Notes: a model not told the origin generated them from the sequence alone. DNA of 64,000 bases from AWTP1-18 sp036504515 (GCA_036504515.1 DASXVA010000004.1:62001-126000); one strand, 5' to 3'. Shown: positions 37,492 to 46,244, counted from the stretch's first letter. Program-made: numbers and translations.

Positions 37492-38946
37492 ATGACCCGC
37501 GCTACCAAGATCGTCGCAACCCTCGGTCCCGCCTCCAGCAGCCCTGAAGTTTTGGGCAAGCTGATTGAAGCGGGGATTGACGTTGTGCGCCTCAACTTCT
37601 CCCACGGCACTGCTGCTGATCACCGCACTCGGGTGGAAGCCCTGCGCGAAGCGGCCCAAAAACGAGGCCGTACCGTGGCCGTCATGGCCGACCTGCAAGG
37701 TCCGAAAATCCGTATCGGAAAGTTTGCCGACAACAAGATCGCCATCAAGGCCGGTCAGTCCTTCATCCTTGACGCTGCCTGCAAGCTGGGCAATGCCGAG
37801 CGGGTCGGCCTCGACTATCCCGAACTGATCGACGACGTGGTAGCCGGCGATGTGTTGTTGCTGGATGATGGCCGCACCGTGTTCGACATCGTGCGCATCG
37901 AAGGCAGCGAGATTCATTGCACCAACCGCCATGACGGCGAACTGTCCAACAACAAGGGCATCAACAAGCAGGGCGGCGGTCTGTCTGCTCCGGCCCTGAC
38001 GCCCAAAGACATGGAAGACATCAAGACTGCCGCCAGTCTCAATGTGGATTACGTGGCCGTCTCCTTCCCCAAGTCCGGCGCCGACATGCGTCAGGCCCGG
38101 GAACTGCTGCACGAAGCTGGCTCTGACGCTTTGGTTGTCGCCAAGATCGAACGGGTCGAAGCCGTTGCCAATCTGGAGGACATCCTTCACGCCACCGACG
38201 GCATCATGGTGGCCCGGGGCGATTTGGCGGTGGAAGTGGGCGACGCCGCCGTGCCAGCCCAGCAGAAGCGCATGATCCGTATGGCGCGGGAACACAACAA
38301 GTTCGCCATCACCGCCACCCAGATGATGGAGTCCATGATCCACAGCCCCGTGCCCACCCGGGCCGAGGTGTCCGACGTGGCCAATGCCGTGCTGGACGGC
38401 ACCGACGCCGTCATGCTCTCCGCCGAAACCGCCTCCGGCGACTACCCGGTGGAAACCGTGGAAGCCATGGCCCGGGTCTGTATCGAAGCGGAAAAAACCC
38501 ACGACGTTACCCTCGACACCCACTTCCTTAATCGGGTGTTCACCCGCATTGACCAGTCCATCGCCATGGCGGCTTTGTTCACAGCCTTCCACCTCAAGGT
38601 AAAGGCCATCGCTGCCCTTACCGAGTCCGGCTCCACTGCTCTGTGGATGAGCCGCCTCAACTCCGGCGTGCCGATCTACGCCCTGACGCCCAACGTGCGT
38701 ACCCGTTACCGCGTCGCTGCCTTCCGTGACGTTTATCCTTTGTTGATGGACTTCAGCACAACGGACCGGGAACGGTTACTCTGGCAGGCGGAAGAAGCCC
38801 TGCTGGCCGCCGGCGTTGTGGAAGAGGGCGATCTGATTGTCCTCACCGTAGGCGAGCCCGTCGGTCAGGCCGGCTGCACCAACACCATGAAAATCGTCAA
38901 GGTGGGCGAGCACAAGCCCCACCCAACCCCCTACCTCAGCATTTAA
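37492..38946 (+). CDS. pyk: Pyruvate kinase
   Basis: Pyruvate kinase makes ATP and pyruvate from phosphoenolpyruvate. The 484-aa protein shows TKIVATLGPASSS, LNFSHGTAADH, the active-site block DGIMVARGDLAVEVG, and the ATQMMESMIHSPVPTRAEVSD signature. The C-terminal regulatory domain has GSTALWMS and TVGEPVGQAGCTN. ATG 37492 is used in place of the TTG six bases earlier. It sits 32 bases after pgk and 15 bases before fba. Confidence 0.97.
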   Translation: MTRATKIVATLGPASSSPEVLGKLIEAGIDVVRLNFSHGTAADHRTRVEALREAAQKRGRTVAVMADLQGPKIRIGKFADNKIAIKAGQSFILDAACKLGNAERVGLDYPELIDDVVAGDVLLLDDGRTVFDIVRIEGSEIHCTNRHDGELSNNKGINKQGGGLSAPALTPKDMEDIKTAASLNVDYVAVSFPKSGADMRQARELLHEAGSDALVVAKIERVEAVANLEDILHATDGIMVARGDLAVEVGDAAVPAQQKRMIRMAREHNKFAITATQMMESMIHSPVPTRAEVSDVANAVLDGTDAVMLSAETASGDYPVETVEAMARVCIEAEKTHDVTLDTHFLNRVFTRIDQSIAMAALFTAFHLKVKAIAALTESGSTALWMSRLNSGVPIYALTPNVRTRYRVAAFRDVYPLLMDFSTTDRERLLWQAEEALLAAGVVEEGDLIVLTVGEPVGQAGCTNTMKIVKVGEHKPHPTPYLSI

Positions 38947-38961
38947 TTCAAGGAGACTCTC

Positions 38962-40026
38962 ATGCCCACCGTATCCATGCGCCAGCTGCTGGACCACGCT
39001 GCCGAAAACAACTACGGCCTGCCCGCCTTCAATGTGAACAACATGGAACAGGTGTGGGCCATCATGGAAGCCGCCAATGAATTGGACGCCCCCGTGATCA
39101 TGCAAGCTAGCGCCGGTGCCCGCAAGTATGCAGGTGAAGCCTTCCTGCGCCACCAGATTTTGGCCGCCCTTGAAGCCTATCCCCACATCCCCGTCGTCAT
39201 GCACCAGGACCACGGCCAGTCTCCCGCCGTCTGTATGGCCGCCATCAAGTCCGGCTTCTCTTCCGTGATGATGGACGGCTCCCTGGAAGCTGACGGCAAG
39301 ACCGTCGCCAGCTACGAATACAACGTCGCCGTCAGCAAGAAGGTCGTCGAGTTCTCCCATTCCATCGGTGTCTCCGTCGAAGCCGAACTGGGCGTGCTCG
39401 GCTCCCTCGAAACCATGAAGGGCGACAAGGAAGACGGCCACGGCGCCGACGGCCATATGACCCGCGAACAACTGCTGACCGATGTGGAACAGGCCGCAGA
39501 CTTCGTTCGTCAGACCAACTGCGATGCCTTAGCCATTGCCATCGGCACCAGCCACGGCGCCTACAAGTTCACCAAGAAGCCCACCGGCGACATTCTCGCC
39601 ATCGACCGCATTGCCGAAATCCACGCCCGCATCCCTAACACTCACTTGGTGATGCACGGCTCCTCCAGCGTGCCCCAGGAACTACTGGCCGAGATTCGCG
39701 AATTCGGCGGCGACATGAAGGAAACCTACGGCGTGCCCGTGGATGAAATCGTCAAGGGCATCAAGCATGGCGTGCGCAAGATCAACATCGACACCGACAT
39801 CCGTCTCGCCATGACCGGCGCGATTCGCCGCTACCTGTTCGAGAACCCCAGCAAGTTCGACCCCCGCGATTATCTGAAGCCCGCTCGCGAAGCCGCCAAG
39901 AAGATTTGTCTGGCCCGCTATCAGGCTTTCGGTTGCGCTGGTCAGGCTAGCAAGATCAAGGTAGTGCCTCTCGACAAAATGGCTGAGCGCTATGCCAAGG
40001 GTGAACTGAACCAGATCGTTAAATGA
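38962..40026 (+). CDS. fba: Fructose-bisphosphate aldolase, class II
   Basis: This zinc-dependent aldolase cleaves or makes fructose 1,6-bisphosphate (and sedoheptulose bisphosphate in CbbA-type members). The 354-aa protein shows PAFNVNNMEQVWAIMEAA, the metal-binding VVMHQDHGQSP, VMMDGSLEADGKT, VEAELGVLGSLE, and the glycine-rich phosphate site (HGSSSVPQE, KINIDTDIRLAMTG). A GGAG site precedes the ATG. It ends the carbon cluster and is followed by a strong terminator. Confidence 0.97.
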   Translation: MPTVSMRQLLDHAAENNYGLPAFNVNNMEQVWAIMEAANELDAPVIMQASAGARKYAGEAFLRHQILAALEAYPHIPVVMHQDHGQSPAVCMAAIKSGFSSVMMDGSLEADGKTVASYEYNVAVSKKVVEFSHSIGVSVEAELGVLGSLETMKGDKEDGHGADGHMTREQLLTDVEQAADFVRQTNCDALAIAIGTSHGAYKFTKKPTGDILAIDRIAEIHARIPNTHLVMHGSSSVPQELLAEIREFGGDMKETYGVPVDEIVKGIKHGVRKINIDTDIRLAMTGAIRRYLFENPSKFDPRDYLKPAREAAKKICLARYQAFGCAGQASKIKVVPLDKMAERYAKGELNQIVK

Positions 40027-40049
40027 TCTGATTTGGTTTTTCCGGAGGA

Positions 40050-40085
40050 AACGACAAGGGCCGCTTTTGCGGCCCTTGTCGTTTT
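40050..40085 (+). terminator. Rho-independent terminator after fba
   Basis: ACGACAAGGGCCGC and GCGGCCCTTGTCGT pair in a 14-bp stem with a TTTT loop, followed by TTT. It ends the glycolytic transcription unit. Confidence 0.92.
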
Positions 40086-40357
40086 AGTAGGCGGGTTTTA
40101 TTGATCGTGGAACTGGCTTCCGTGGAGACAGCGGTTTGATGATGCCAAGGCGATACGCATGTCGGGTATTTGTTATTAGAAAACATGTAAAGATTTTCTG
40201 ATTTCTTCACATGAATTGAGTTGTCGTTTGGAGATCCTCTCGTACTGCAACTTGTTATGACAGGTCATAACAAAATACGAAAAACTTGGTTTGGTATTTG
40301 TTTCGCCATTGATAACTTTTGATCAGCCGCGATCGGCAATCAATTACGGAGATATCA
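40086..40357 (+). other. AT-rich control region before the ABC/flavoprotein operon
   Basis: Between the fba terminator and the binding-protein gene lies non-coding DNA that is clearly more AT-rich than the surrounding genes. It contains the 22-base palindrome described separately. Downstream of the palindrome, TTGGTT and TGATAA-like elements (about 40287-40316) could form a promoter, but the match is weak. No gene was seen in it. Confidence 0.5.
40252..40273. promoter_or_regulatory. Perfect 22-bp palindromic operator, likely for the GntR regulator
   Basis: TTGTTATGAC and GTCATAACAA form a perfect inverted repeat around AG. It lies 84 bases before the first ATG of the operon that encodes its own GntR/UTRA regulator. 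The size and symmetry suit a GntR dimer. No other gene is near enough to be the target, since fba is closed by a terminator. Confidence 0.65.
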
Positions 40358-41767
40358 ATGGCTATCAAGAAGTCACTCATAGGCTTACTGCTGACGGTCG
40401 CCCTGGGCGCCGCACAGGCTGAAACCATCCGGGTTGCCATCGGCACCCAGGACACCACCATCAACTGCGCAACGGGTGGCTTGATCATCCGCGAACTCAA
40501 GTTGTTGGAAAAATACCTGCCCCACGATGGCAAATACAAGAACGCCACCTACGACATCGTCTGGAAGAACTTCACTTCCGGCCCCCCTCTAACCAATGAA
40601 ATGGTGGCGGACAAGCTGGATATCGGTTCAATGGCTGATTTCCCCGGTGCTTTGAATGCCGCCGCCTTCAAGAAGGCGGGTAAGAAGAGTGTGTTCATTA
40701 CCATTTTGTCCGGCAGCCCCCAAGGGAGCGGCAACGGTTTGGTCGTGCCGGTTGATTCCCCCATCACCTCCCTGGCAGGCCTGAAGGGCAAGAGTGTTTC
40801 TGTGCCTTTCGGCTCTACTGCCCACGGCATGCTGCTGCGGGCATTGAAGAACAATGGTCTTGATCCAGAGAAAGACGTGAATCTGGTTTCTCAGGCCCCC
40901 GAGGTTGGCGGCACGGCTTTGCAAAGCCACAAGATCGACGCCCATGCGGACTTTGTGCCGTTTGCCGAACTCTTCCCCTACCGTGGTTTCGCCCGCAAGA
41001 TTTTTGACGGTGCCGAAGCCAATACGCCGACATTCCACGGCACCCTGGCTAATGCCGACTTTGCACAGAAATATCCTGAAGTGGTTGTGGCCTTCCTGCG
41101 AGCAGCCATCGAGGCTGACCGCCTGGTGAGTGCGGATCCGGAAAAGTATTCCGACCTTATCGCCAAAACCACCGGTATCGAAGCGGAAGTGAATTACCTG
41201 TTCCATGGTCCTTTGGGATTGCAGTCCCGGGACTTCACCTTCAAGCCGGAATATCGCCGCGCCTTGAAAACCGCCATTGAAACCCTGACCCTGTTGGGTC
41301 GCAATGACACAACTCTGGATGCTGATGCCCTGATTGATGACCGCTATCTGCGCGAAGCCTTCAAGCAGTCCGGCCTGGACTACGACAAGCAACTCAAGAA
41401 CTACAGCAAGCATCCGCTGGTCGCCAACGATGCCCGGACCGGTACTCCCATCAAGGACTTGAAGCGCGTGACCCAAGTCTGGGTAGAAGGTGAGCCAAAA
41501 GTGCGTAACTACGCTTCCCCCGAGTCGGCTTTGTTTGCCGTACGCGAAATTGAAAAGACCGGTAAGAAGATTCGTGTGGTCTTCGTCCATGACCGTCAGT
41601 CCGGACTCAAGCTGCTGGCAAATCTGGCTTGGTTCTCGCGTAATCCCAACGGTCAGATCGACGCCTATTTGCAGAAGGATGCTGCTGAAACTGCAGCCCG
41701 TTCCGTGGGCGGCAGCGTGGTGAACTTTGCTTCCACTTTCGCTTCCTCCGCCCAGGCGGTTCGCTAG
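40358..41767 (+). CDS. ABC importer substrate-binding protein (nitrate/sulfonate/taurine type), long form
   Basis: This periplasmic binding protein has a signal peptide (MAIKKSLIGLLLTVALGAAQA, cut before ETIRVA). The 469-aa product is of the NrtA/SsuA/TauA family: TIRVAIGTQDTTINCATGG, DIGSMADFPGALNA, GLVVPVDSPITSLAGLKGKSV, VPFGSTAHGMLLRAL. The binding fold ends at about residue 330. The remaining 130 or so residues (with TQVWVEGEPKVRNYASPESA and VVFVHDRQSGLKLLANLAWF) exceed the usual SsuA length and I do not recognise them as a domain. ATG 40358 has ACGGAG upstream. It is the first gene of the operon. Confidence 0.85.
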   Translation: MAIKKSLIGLLLTVALGAAQAETIRVAIGTQDTTINCATGGLIIRELKLLEKYLPHDGKYKNATYDIVWKNFTSGPPLTNEMVADKLDIGSMADFPGALNAAAFKKAGKKSVFITILSGSPQGSGNGLVVPVDSPITSLAGLKGKSVSVPFGSTAHGMLLRALKNNGLDPEKDVNLVSQAPEVGGTALQSHKIDAHADFVPFAELFPYRGFARKIFDGAEANTPTFHGTLANADFAQKYPEVVVAFLRAAIEADRLVSADPEKYSDLIAKTTGIEAEVNYLFHGPLGLQSRDFTFKPEYRRALKTAIETLTLLGRNDTTLDADALIDDRYLREAFKQSGLDYDKQLKNYSKHPLVANDARTGTPIKDLKRVTQVWVEGEPKVRNYASPESALFAVREIEKTGKKIRVVFVHDRQSGLKLLANLAWFSRNPNGQIDAYLQKDAAETAARSVGGSVVNFASTFASSAQAVR

Positions 41768-41776
41768 GTTCATGCC

Positions 41777-42652
41777 ATGAGTCAGTTGGAGTCGGTCATT
41801 GCGGCCACAGCACTGACGGATGAGGTGCCCTCCGGGGCATCTCGCTCCGAGGGTGCATTCAAGGGTGCAGCCCCAGGGCGCTTGGCGCTGAGGCTTGCCT
41901 CCCTGATTGTTTTTGTTTTGCTCTGGGAGGTGGCATCGCGCAACCGCCTGCACTTGTTGATCGTGACTTTTGAAAATGTGCCGGCCCCGAGCGAAGTGTT
42001 GCCCGCGCTATGGTCCCTGCTGCATTCCCCCAAGGTTTTGCACCATGCCAGCAACAGTCTTTATCGGGTCTTCGGCGGTTTTGTTGCGGCAGCGTTTGTT
42101 GGCATCGGTCTCGGTTTGGTCATCGGTCGGTCCCGTCGTGCGGCGGATATTCTGTTGCCGCCTTTGGAAGTGCTGCGCCCTATCCCCGGCGTGGCGTGGA
42201 TTCCCCTTGCCATTCTGATGTTTCCTTCATCGGAACTGAGCATGATCTTCATTACTTTCATGGGTGCGCTGTTTCCAATTCTGCTCAACACTATTCACGG
42301 CGTGGAAGGCATCGATCCGAGGCTGACCGCAACGGCACGCAGTCTGGGAGCTGGGCGTTTTCGCTTGCTGCCGGAAGTCATTCTTCCCGGCGCAGCGCCC
42401 AGCATCGTGACCGGTCTGTCCATCGGTATGGGCACGTCTTGGTTCTGTTTGGTCACAGCAGAAATGATCGCCGGACAGTACGGCATCGGCTACTACACCT
42501 GGGAGTCTTACAACCTGCAGCGTTACGCTGACATTGTGGTGGGCATGGTCCTGATCGGGGTGTTCGGTATGGGCAGTAGCGCCCTGGTGCGCAAGCTTGG
42601 TGTTTATCTCACCCCCTGGTATCAGATCAAAGGAGCACGTTCCCATGAGTGA
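41777..42652 (+). CDS. ABC importer permease (SsuC/TauC-like)
   Basis: This 291-aa inner-membrane protein has about six hydrophobic helices. It carries the conserved cytoplasmic EAA-type loop ATARSLGAGRFRLLPEVILPGAAPSIVTG that contacts the ATPase. Other family motifs are VLRPIPGVAWIPLAILMFP and AEMIAGQYGIGYYTWES, as in sulfonate, taurine and nitrate permeases. It lies 9 bases after the binding-protein gene and overlaps the ATPase gene by 8 bases. Confidence 0.9.
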   Translation: MSQLESVIAATALTDEVPSGASRSEGAFKGAAPGRLALRLASLIVFVLLWEVASRNRLHLLIVTFENVPAPSEVLPALWSLLHSPKVLHHASNSLYRVFGGFVAAAFVGIGLGLVIGRSRRAADILLPPLEVLRPIPGVAWIPLAILMFPSSELSMIFITFMGALFPILLNTIHGVEGIDPRLTATARSLGAGRFRLLPEVILPGAAPSIVTGLSIGMGTSWFCLVTAEMIAGQYGIGYYTWESYNLQRYADIVVGMVLIGVFGMGSSALVRKLGVYLTPWYQIKGARSHE

Positions 42653-43475
42653 TCATGCAATTCATTCTGGTGGTATTGACCTGCGTGATCTGCGCATCGA
42701 GCTTGGCGCGGGTAAGGATCGCTTTACCGCAGTTGAGCGAATTTCCGCCAATATCGTACCGGGTCAATTTGTCTGTTTGCTGGGGCCTTCCGGTTGCGGT
42801 AAATCCACGCTGCTGGGGGCGGTAGCGGGGCACATCCCCGTTGCTGCCGGCAGCCTCACCCTGGATGGCGAAACAATCAAGGGCCCCCACCCCGACCGTG
42901 GTCTCGTGTTCCAGCATCACACCCTTTTCCCTTGGAAGAAGGTAGTGGACAACGTTGCCTTCGGCTTGAAGATGCAGGGGGTTTCTCTGGCAGAACGACG
43001 TGCTCGGGCCCGGGAACTTTTGGACTTGGTTGGACTGTCAGGGTTTGAAAATAAATATCCGATTCAGCTTTCTGGCGGCATGCAGCAGCGGGTGGAAATC
43101 GCCCGGGTATTGATCAATCAGCCACGGGTGCTGCTGATGGACGAACCCTTCGGCGCCCTTGATGCCCAGACACGATGGGTCATGCAGCAACTGTTGCTGG
43201 ATGTCTGGGCAAGGGTGCAGACCACCGTTCTCTTCGTCACCCACGACATTGATGAAGCCATACTGCTTGGCGACCGAATTCTCGTCATGTCCCACCGCCC
43301 TGGCCGTATCCGGGAAGACCTGGTCATTGATGCTCCCCGTCCTCGCGGACAGGAGTGGGTAACCTCCGACGAGTTTGTTCGTCTCAAGCGGCATTGCCTG
43401 GAGTTGATGCGGGAAGAACATCAGCGGGCAACACTTTCTCCTCACTTATCCAGTCAGGAGCCGGCCTTCGCCTGA
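42645..43475 (+). CDS. ABC importer ATP-binding protein (SsuB/TauB-like)
   Basis: This 276-aa ATPase has Walker A (LLGPSGCGKSTLL), a Q-loop (VFQHHTLFPWKKV), the signature QLSGGMQQRVEIARV and Walker B (VLLMDEPFGALD), followed by FVTHDIDEAILLGDRILVMS. The sequence is typical of nitrate/sulfonate/taurine importers. ATG 42645 has AGGAG upstream and overlaps the permease gene; the open frame back to 42597 is the permease. The GntR gene starts 3 bases after its stop. Confidence 0.92.
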   Translation: MSDHAIHSGGIDLRDLRIELGAGKDRFTAVERISANIVPGQFVCLLGPSGCGKSTLLGAVAGHIPVAAGSLTLDGETIKGPHPDRGLVFQHHTLFPWKKVVDNVAFGLKMQGVSLAERRARARELLDLVGLSGFENKYPIQLSGGMQQRVEIARVLINQPRVLLMDEPFGALDAQTRWVMQQLLLDVWARVQTTVLFVTHDIDEAILLGDRILVMSHRPGRIREDLVIDAPRPRGQEWVTSDEFVRLKRHCLELMREEHQRATLSPHLSSQEPAFA

Positions 43476-43478
43476 ACC

Positions 43479-44231
43479 ATGATCAAAGCCGTCGACACCC
43501 CCGCCGCCAATGCGGCCCGACAACTCCAGCCGCTCTACGCCCAGATCAAGGATGCCCTACGCAGCCGGATTCTGGATGGCACCTATCAGCCCCATGACCG
43601 CATTCCGTCGGAAAGCGAAATGATGCTGAGCTTCAATGTCAGTCGCATCACGGTGCGGCAGGCCTTGAAGGATCTGGAAAACGAAGGGCTTATTTTCAAG
43701 CTGCAGGGCAAGGGATCTTTCGTTTCCCGTCCCCGCCCCTTCCAGGAACTCACCCAGTTGCAAGGTTTCGGCGAAGCCATGTCACGCCTCGGTTACGAAA
43801 CGGTGAATCAGGTCCTGAGCATCGCACCTGTCGCAGCACCACCTCTGGTGGCCGAACGGCTTGAACTGAGTGTGGGTACGCAGGTAACGGAAATCCGCCG
43901 GGTGCGGCATGTGGATCGGGAGCCCATTTCCCTTGACGTGACCTATGTGCCCCAGGACATAGGGGAGCGTCTGGCTAGGGAGGACTTGGTCGGGCGGGAC
44001 ATTTTCGTGATCATCGAAAACGATTACGGCATTCCCCTTGGCCATGCCGACCTCAGCATCGACGCGACCGTAGCCGATGCCGACCTGGCGGGTGCCCTAA
44101 GCGTGAGCAAGGGATCCCCCATTTTGCGCATCGAACGCCTTGCTTCGGGACAGGACGGCCGCCCGCTGGATTTTGAGTATCTCTATTACCGGGGCGATGC
44201 CTTCCGCTATCGCCTGCGGGTGGACCGCTGA
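43479..44231 (+). CDS. GntR-family regulator with UTRA ligand-binding domain
   Basis: This 250-aa protein has an N-terminal winged helix (QIKDALRSRILDGTY, RIPSESEMMLSFNVSRITV, then RQALKDLENEGLIFKLQGKGSFV) and a C-terminal UTRA domain (about 95-245) with HVDREPISLDVTYVP and YYRGDAFRYRLRVDR. UTRA domains bind small ligands related to the regulated pathway. It is encoded inside the operon, between the importer and the flavoprotein. The most likely target is the palindrome at 40252-40273, so the import and redox genes would be controlled together. Confidence 0.9.
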   Translation: MIKAVDTPAANAARQLQPLYAQIKDALRSRILDGTYQPHDRIPSESEMMLSFNVSRITVRQALKDLENEGLIFKLQGKGSFVSRPRPFQELTQLQGFGEAMSRLGYETVNQVLSIAPVAAPPLVAERLELSVGTQVTEIRRVRHVDREPISLDVTYVPQDIGERLAREDLVGRDIFVIIENDYGIPLGHADLSIDATVADADLAGALSVSKGSPILRIERLASGQDGRPLDFEYLYYRGDAFRYRLRVDR

Positions 44232-44271
44232 GTCCGCCCAAACCAAACACTCTTGCTGAAGAAAGTGAATC

Positions 44272-45999
44272 ATGGAAACAAGAAACATTGATGTGGATGT
44301 GCTGGTTGTCGGCGGCGGTACCGCCGGCCCCCTGGCGGCCATCAAGGCCAAGCTGAAGAACCCGGCCCTGAAGGTACTGCTGCTGGATAAGGCCAATATC
44401 AAACGGGCTGGCGCCATCGCTGAGGGGATGGACAGTGTGAACAATGCCGTCATACCCGGTCATGCCACCCCGGAGCAGTACGTCAAGGAAATCACCATCG
44501 CCAACGATGGCATTGTCAATCAGGCTTCCATCAACGCCTATGCCGTACGCAGCCACGACATGATCCGGGAACTGGATAGCTGGGGCGTCAAGTTTGAAAA
44601 GGACGAAACCGGCGAATACGCAGTAAAGAAGGTGCATCACCTGGGCGCCTACGTGCTGCCCATGCCCGAGGGGTACAACGTCAAGAAGGTGATCTTCAAG
44701 CAGTTGCGCAAGGCTGGCGTGATTACCAATAACCGTCTCACTACTACTCGCCTGCTGGTGGGCAAGGATGGCCGTATTGCCGGAGCCATGGCCCTGGAAT
44801 CCCGTACGGGCGAGTTCGTGGTGATTCGCGCCAAAGCCGTCGTGTTGTGTACCGGCGCTGCCGGCCGGCTCGGGTTGCCCGCTTCCGGTTATCTGTTTGG
44901 TACCTATGAAAACCCCACCAATGCCGGTGATGGTTACAGCATGGCGTATCACGCCGGTGCCGAACTCTCTGGCCTTGAGTGCTTCCAGATCAATCCTCTG
45001 ATCAAGGACTACAACGGCCCCGCCTGCGCCTACGTGACGGGTCCCTTTGGCGGCTATACGGTGAATGCCAAGGGTGAGCGCTTTATCAAGAGCGATTACT
45101 GGAGTGGCCAGATGATGCTGGAGTTCTGGCGGGAACTGGAAGGGGGCAATGGTCCCGTCTTCCTCAAGCTTGACCACTTGGCCGATGAGACCGTGAGCAA
45201 AATCGAGAATGTGCTGCATATCACCGAGCGGCCGACCCGAGGCATCTTCCATGAAGGACGAGGCACCGACTATCGCCATGATCTTGTGGAAATGCACATT
45301 TCCGAAATCGGCCTCTGCGGCGGCCATAGTGCCTCCGGTGTCTGGGTTGACGAAAACGCCCGCACCACGGTGCCCGGACTCTACGCTGCTGGCGACCTCT
45401 GCAACGTCGCCCACAACTACATGTTGGGCGCCATGGTGTTCGGCCAGATCGCTGGCGAGGATGCCGTGGACTTCATCGCCGACAAGGACTTTGCCGAGTT
45501 TGAACCGGAGCAGGTCGAAACCGAACGGCAGCGCATCTTCGCTCCCCTTGAACGGGAGGAAGGTCTGACGCCTTCCCAGGTGGAGTACAAGCTGCGCCGG
45601 ATGGTGAACGATTACTTGCAACCACCCAAAGTCACCCGCAAGATGGAAATCGGCCTTAAGCGGTTTTCCGAAATTCGAGAAGATCTGAAGCGGCTCAAGG
45701 CACGTAACCCCCACGAACTGATGCGAGCCATGGAAGTGCACGCCATTCTCGATTGTGCCGAACTGGCCGCCGCTGCATCCCTCTATCGCACCGAAAGCCG
45801 TTGGGGTCTCTACCACTACCGTACCGATTATCCAGAACGAAGTGAAGCCGACTGGTTCACCTTCGTCGAAGTGAAGAAGGGGGCCGACGGCAAGCCGGAG
45901 TGTTTCCGTCGTCCGGTGCCACCCTATATCTATCCGCTCACGGAGGCCGAACGTAGTTCCTACGCCGATATGCGCCTCGATACACCTGTTGCTGCCTGA
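44272..45999 (+). CDS. AprA-like FAD-dependent oxidoreductase (fumarate reductase/APS reductase superfamily)
   Basis: This 575-aa flavoprotein has the FAD-binding site DVLVVGGGTAGPLAA (G14-x-G16-x-x-G19). At residues 40-57 it reads KANIKRAGAIAEGMDSVN, strikingly close to the KANI-x-RSGAVAQGL region of dissimilatory APS reductase AprA. Other shared features are GAAGRLGLPASGY, NAGDGYSMAYHAGAELSGLE, GGHSASGVWVDENARTTVPGLYAAGDL. The C-terminal helical region has YHYRTDYPE. It lacks sat, qmo and a long AprB neighbour, so true sulfate-pathway APS reduction is unlikely. With the ferredoxin directly downstream it probably forms a two-subunit reductase or oxidase of an unknown substrate. Confidence 0.85.
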   Translation: METRNIDVDVLVVGGGTAGPLAAIKAKLKNPALKVLLLDKANIKRAGAIAEGMDSVNNAVIPGHATPEQYVKEITIANDGIVNQASINAYAVRSHDMIRELDSWGVKFEKDETGEYAVKKVHHLGAYVLPMPEGYNVKKVIFKQLRKAGVITNNRLTTTRLLVGKDGRIAGAMALESRTGEFVVIRAKAVVLCTGAAGRLGLPASGYLFGTYENPTNAGDGYSMAYHAGAELSGLECFQINPLIKDYNGPACAYVTGPFGGYTVNAKGERFIKSDYWSGQMMLEFWRELEGGNGPVFLKLDHLADETVSKIENVLHITERPTRGIFHEGRGTDYRHDLVEMHISEIGLCGGHSASGVWVDENARTTVPGLYAAGDLCNVAHNYMLGAMVFGQIAGEDAVDFIADKDFAEFEPEQVETERQRIFAPLEREEGLTPSQVEYKLRRMVNDYLQPPKVTRKMEIGLKRFSEIREDLKRLKARNPHELMRAMEVHAILDCAELAAAASLYRTESRWGLYHYRTDYPERSEADWFTFVEVKKGADGKPECFRRPVPPYIYPLTEAERSSYADMRLDTPVAA

Positions 46000-46008
46000 G
46001 AGAACACC

Positions 46009-46236
46009 ATGACCACCCCAGAGTTTTCTGTTTCCGTCATCGTTGACCACGACAAGTGCATTGCCCACAAGGGTTGCCGCGTCTGCATTGACGTTTGCCC
46101 CACCGACATCCTTGCCTACGATGAAAGCGACGCTAAGGTGAAGATGGTTTATGACGAGTGCTGGTATTGCCTGCCTTGTGCCCACGATTGCCCCACCGGG
46201 GCGATTCGCGTCGAGATTCCCTATCTGTTGCGCTGA
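46009..46236 (+). CDS. Small 2x[4Fe-4S] ferredoxin (AprB-like, short)
   Basis: This 75-aa protein has two cluster motifs: C17-x5-C23-x2-C26-x3-C30-P and C51-x2-C54-x2-C57-x3-C61-P. The wide first spacing (CIAHKGCRVC) resembles that of AprB. It is much shorter than AprB (about 150 aa) because the C-terminal tail is absent. It starts 9 bases after the flavoprotein gene and ends 8 bases before the HEAT gene. It is the obvious electron carrier between the membrane protein downstream and the flavoprotein. Confidence 0.9.
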   Translation: MTTPEFSVSVIVDHDKCIAHKGCRVCIDVCPTDILAYDESDAKVKMVYDECWYCLPCAHDCPTGAIRVEIPYLLR

Positions 46237-46244
46237 GGATAGCC

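Noticed and set aside
31208..40026. A Calvin-cycle (cbb) operon
   Set aside because: tkt, gap, pgk and fba can belong to one, but RuBisCO and phosphoribulokinase are absent and pyk and epd are present, so glycolysis and pentose phosphate use is more likely.
40358..43475. A nitrate importer
   Set aside because: The family includes nitrate importers, but no nitrate reductase gene is nearby and the regulator is not of the nitrate type, so the substrate is left open.
44272..46236. True dissimilatory APS reductase (AprAB)
   Set aside because: The flavoprotein is AprA-like, but the ferredoxin is half the size of AprB and sat, qmo and dsr genes are absent, so I call it AprA-like only.
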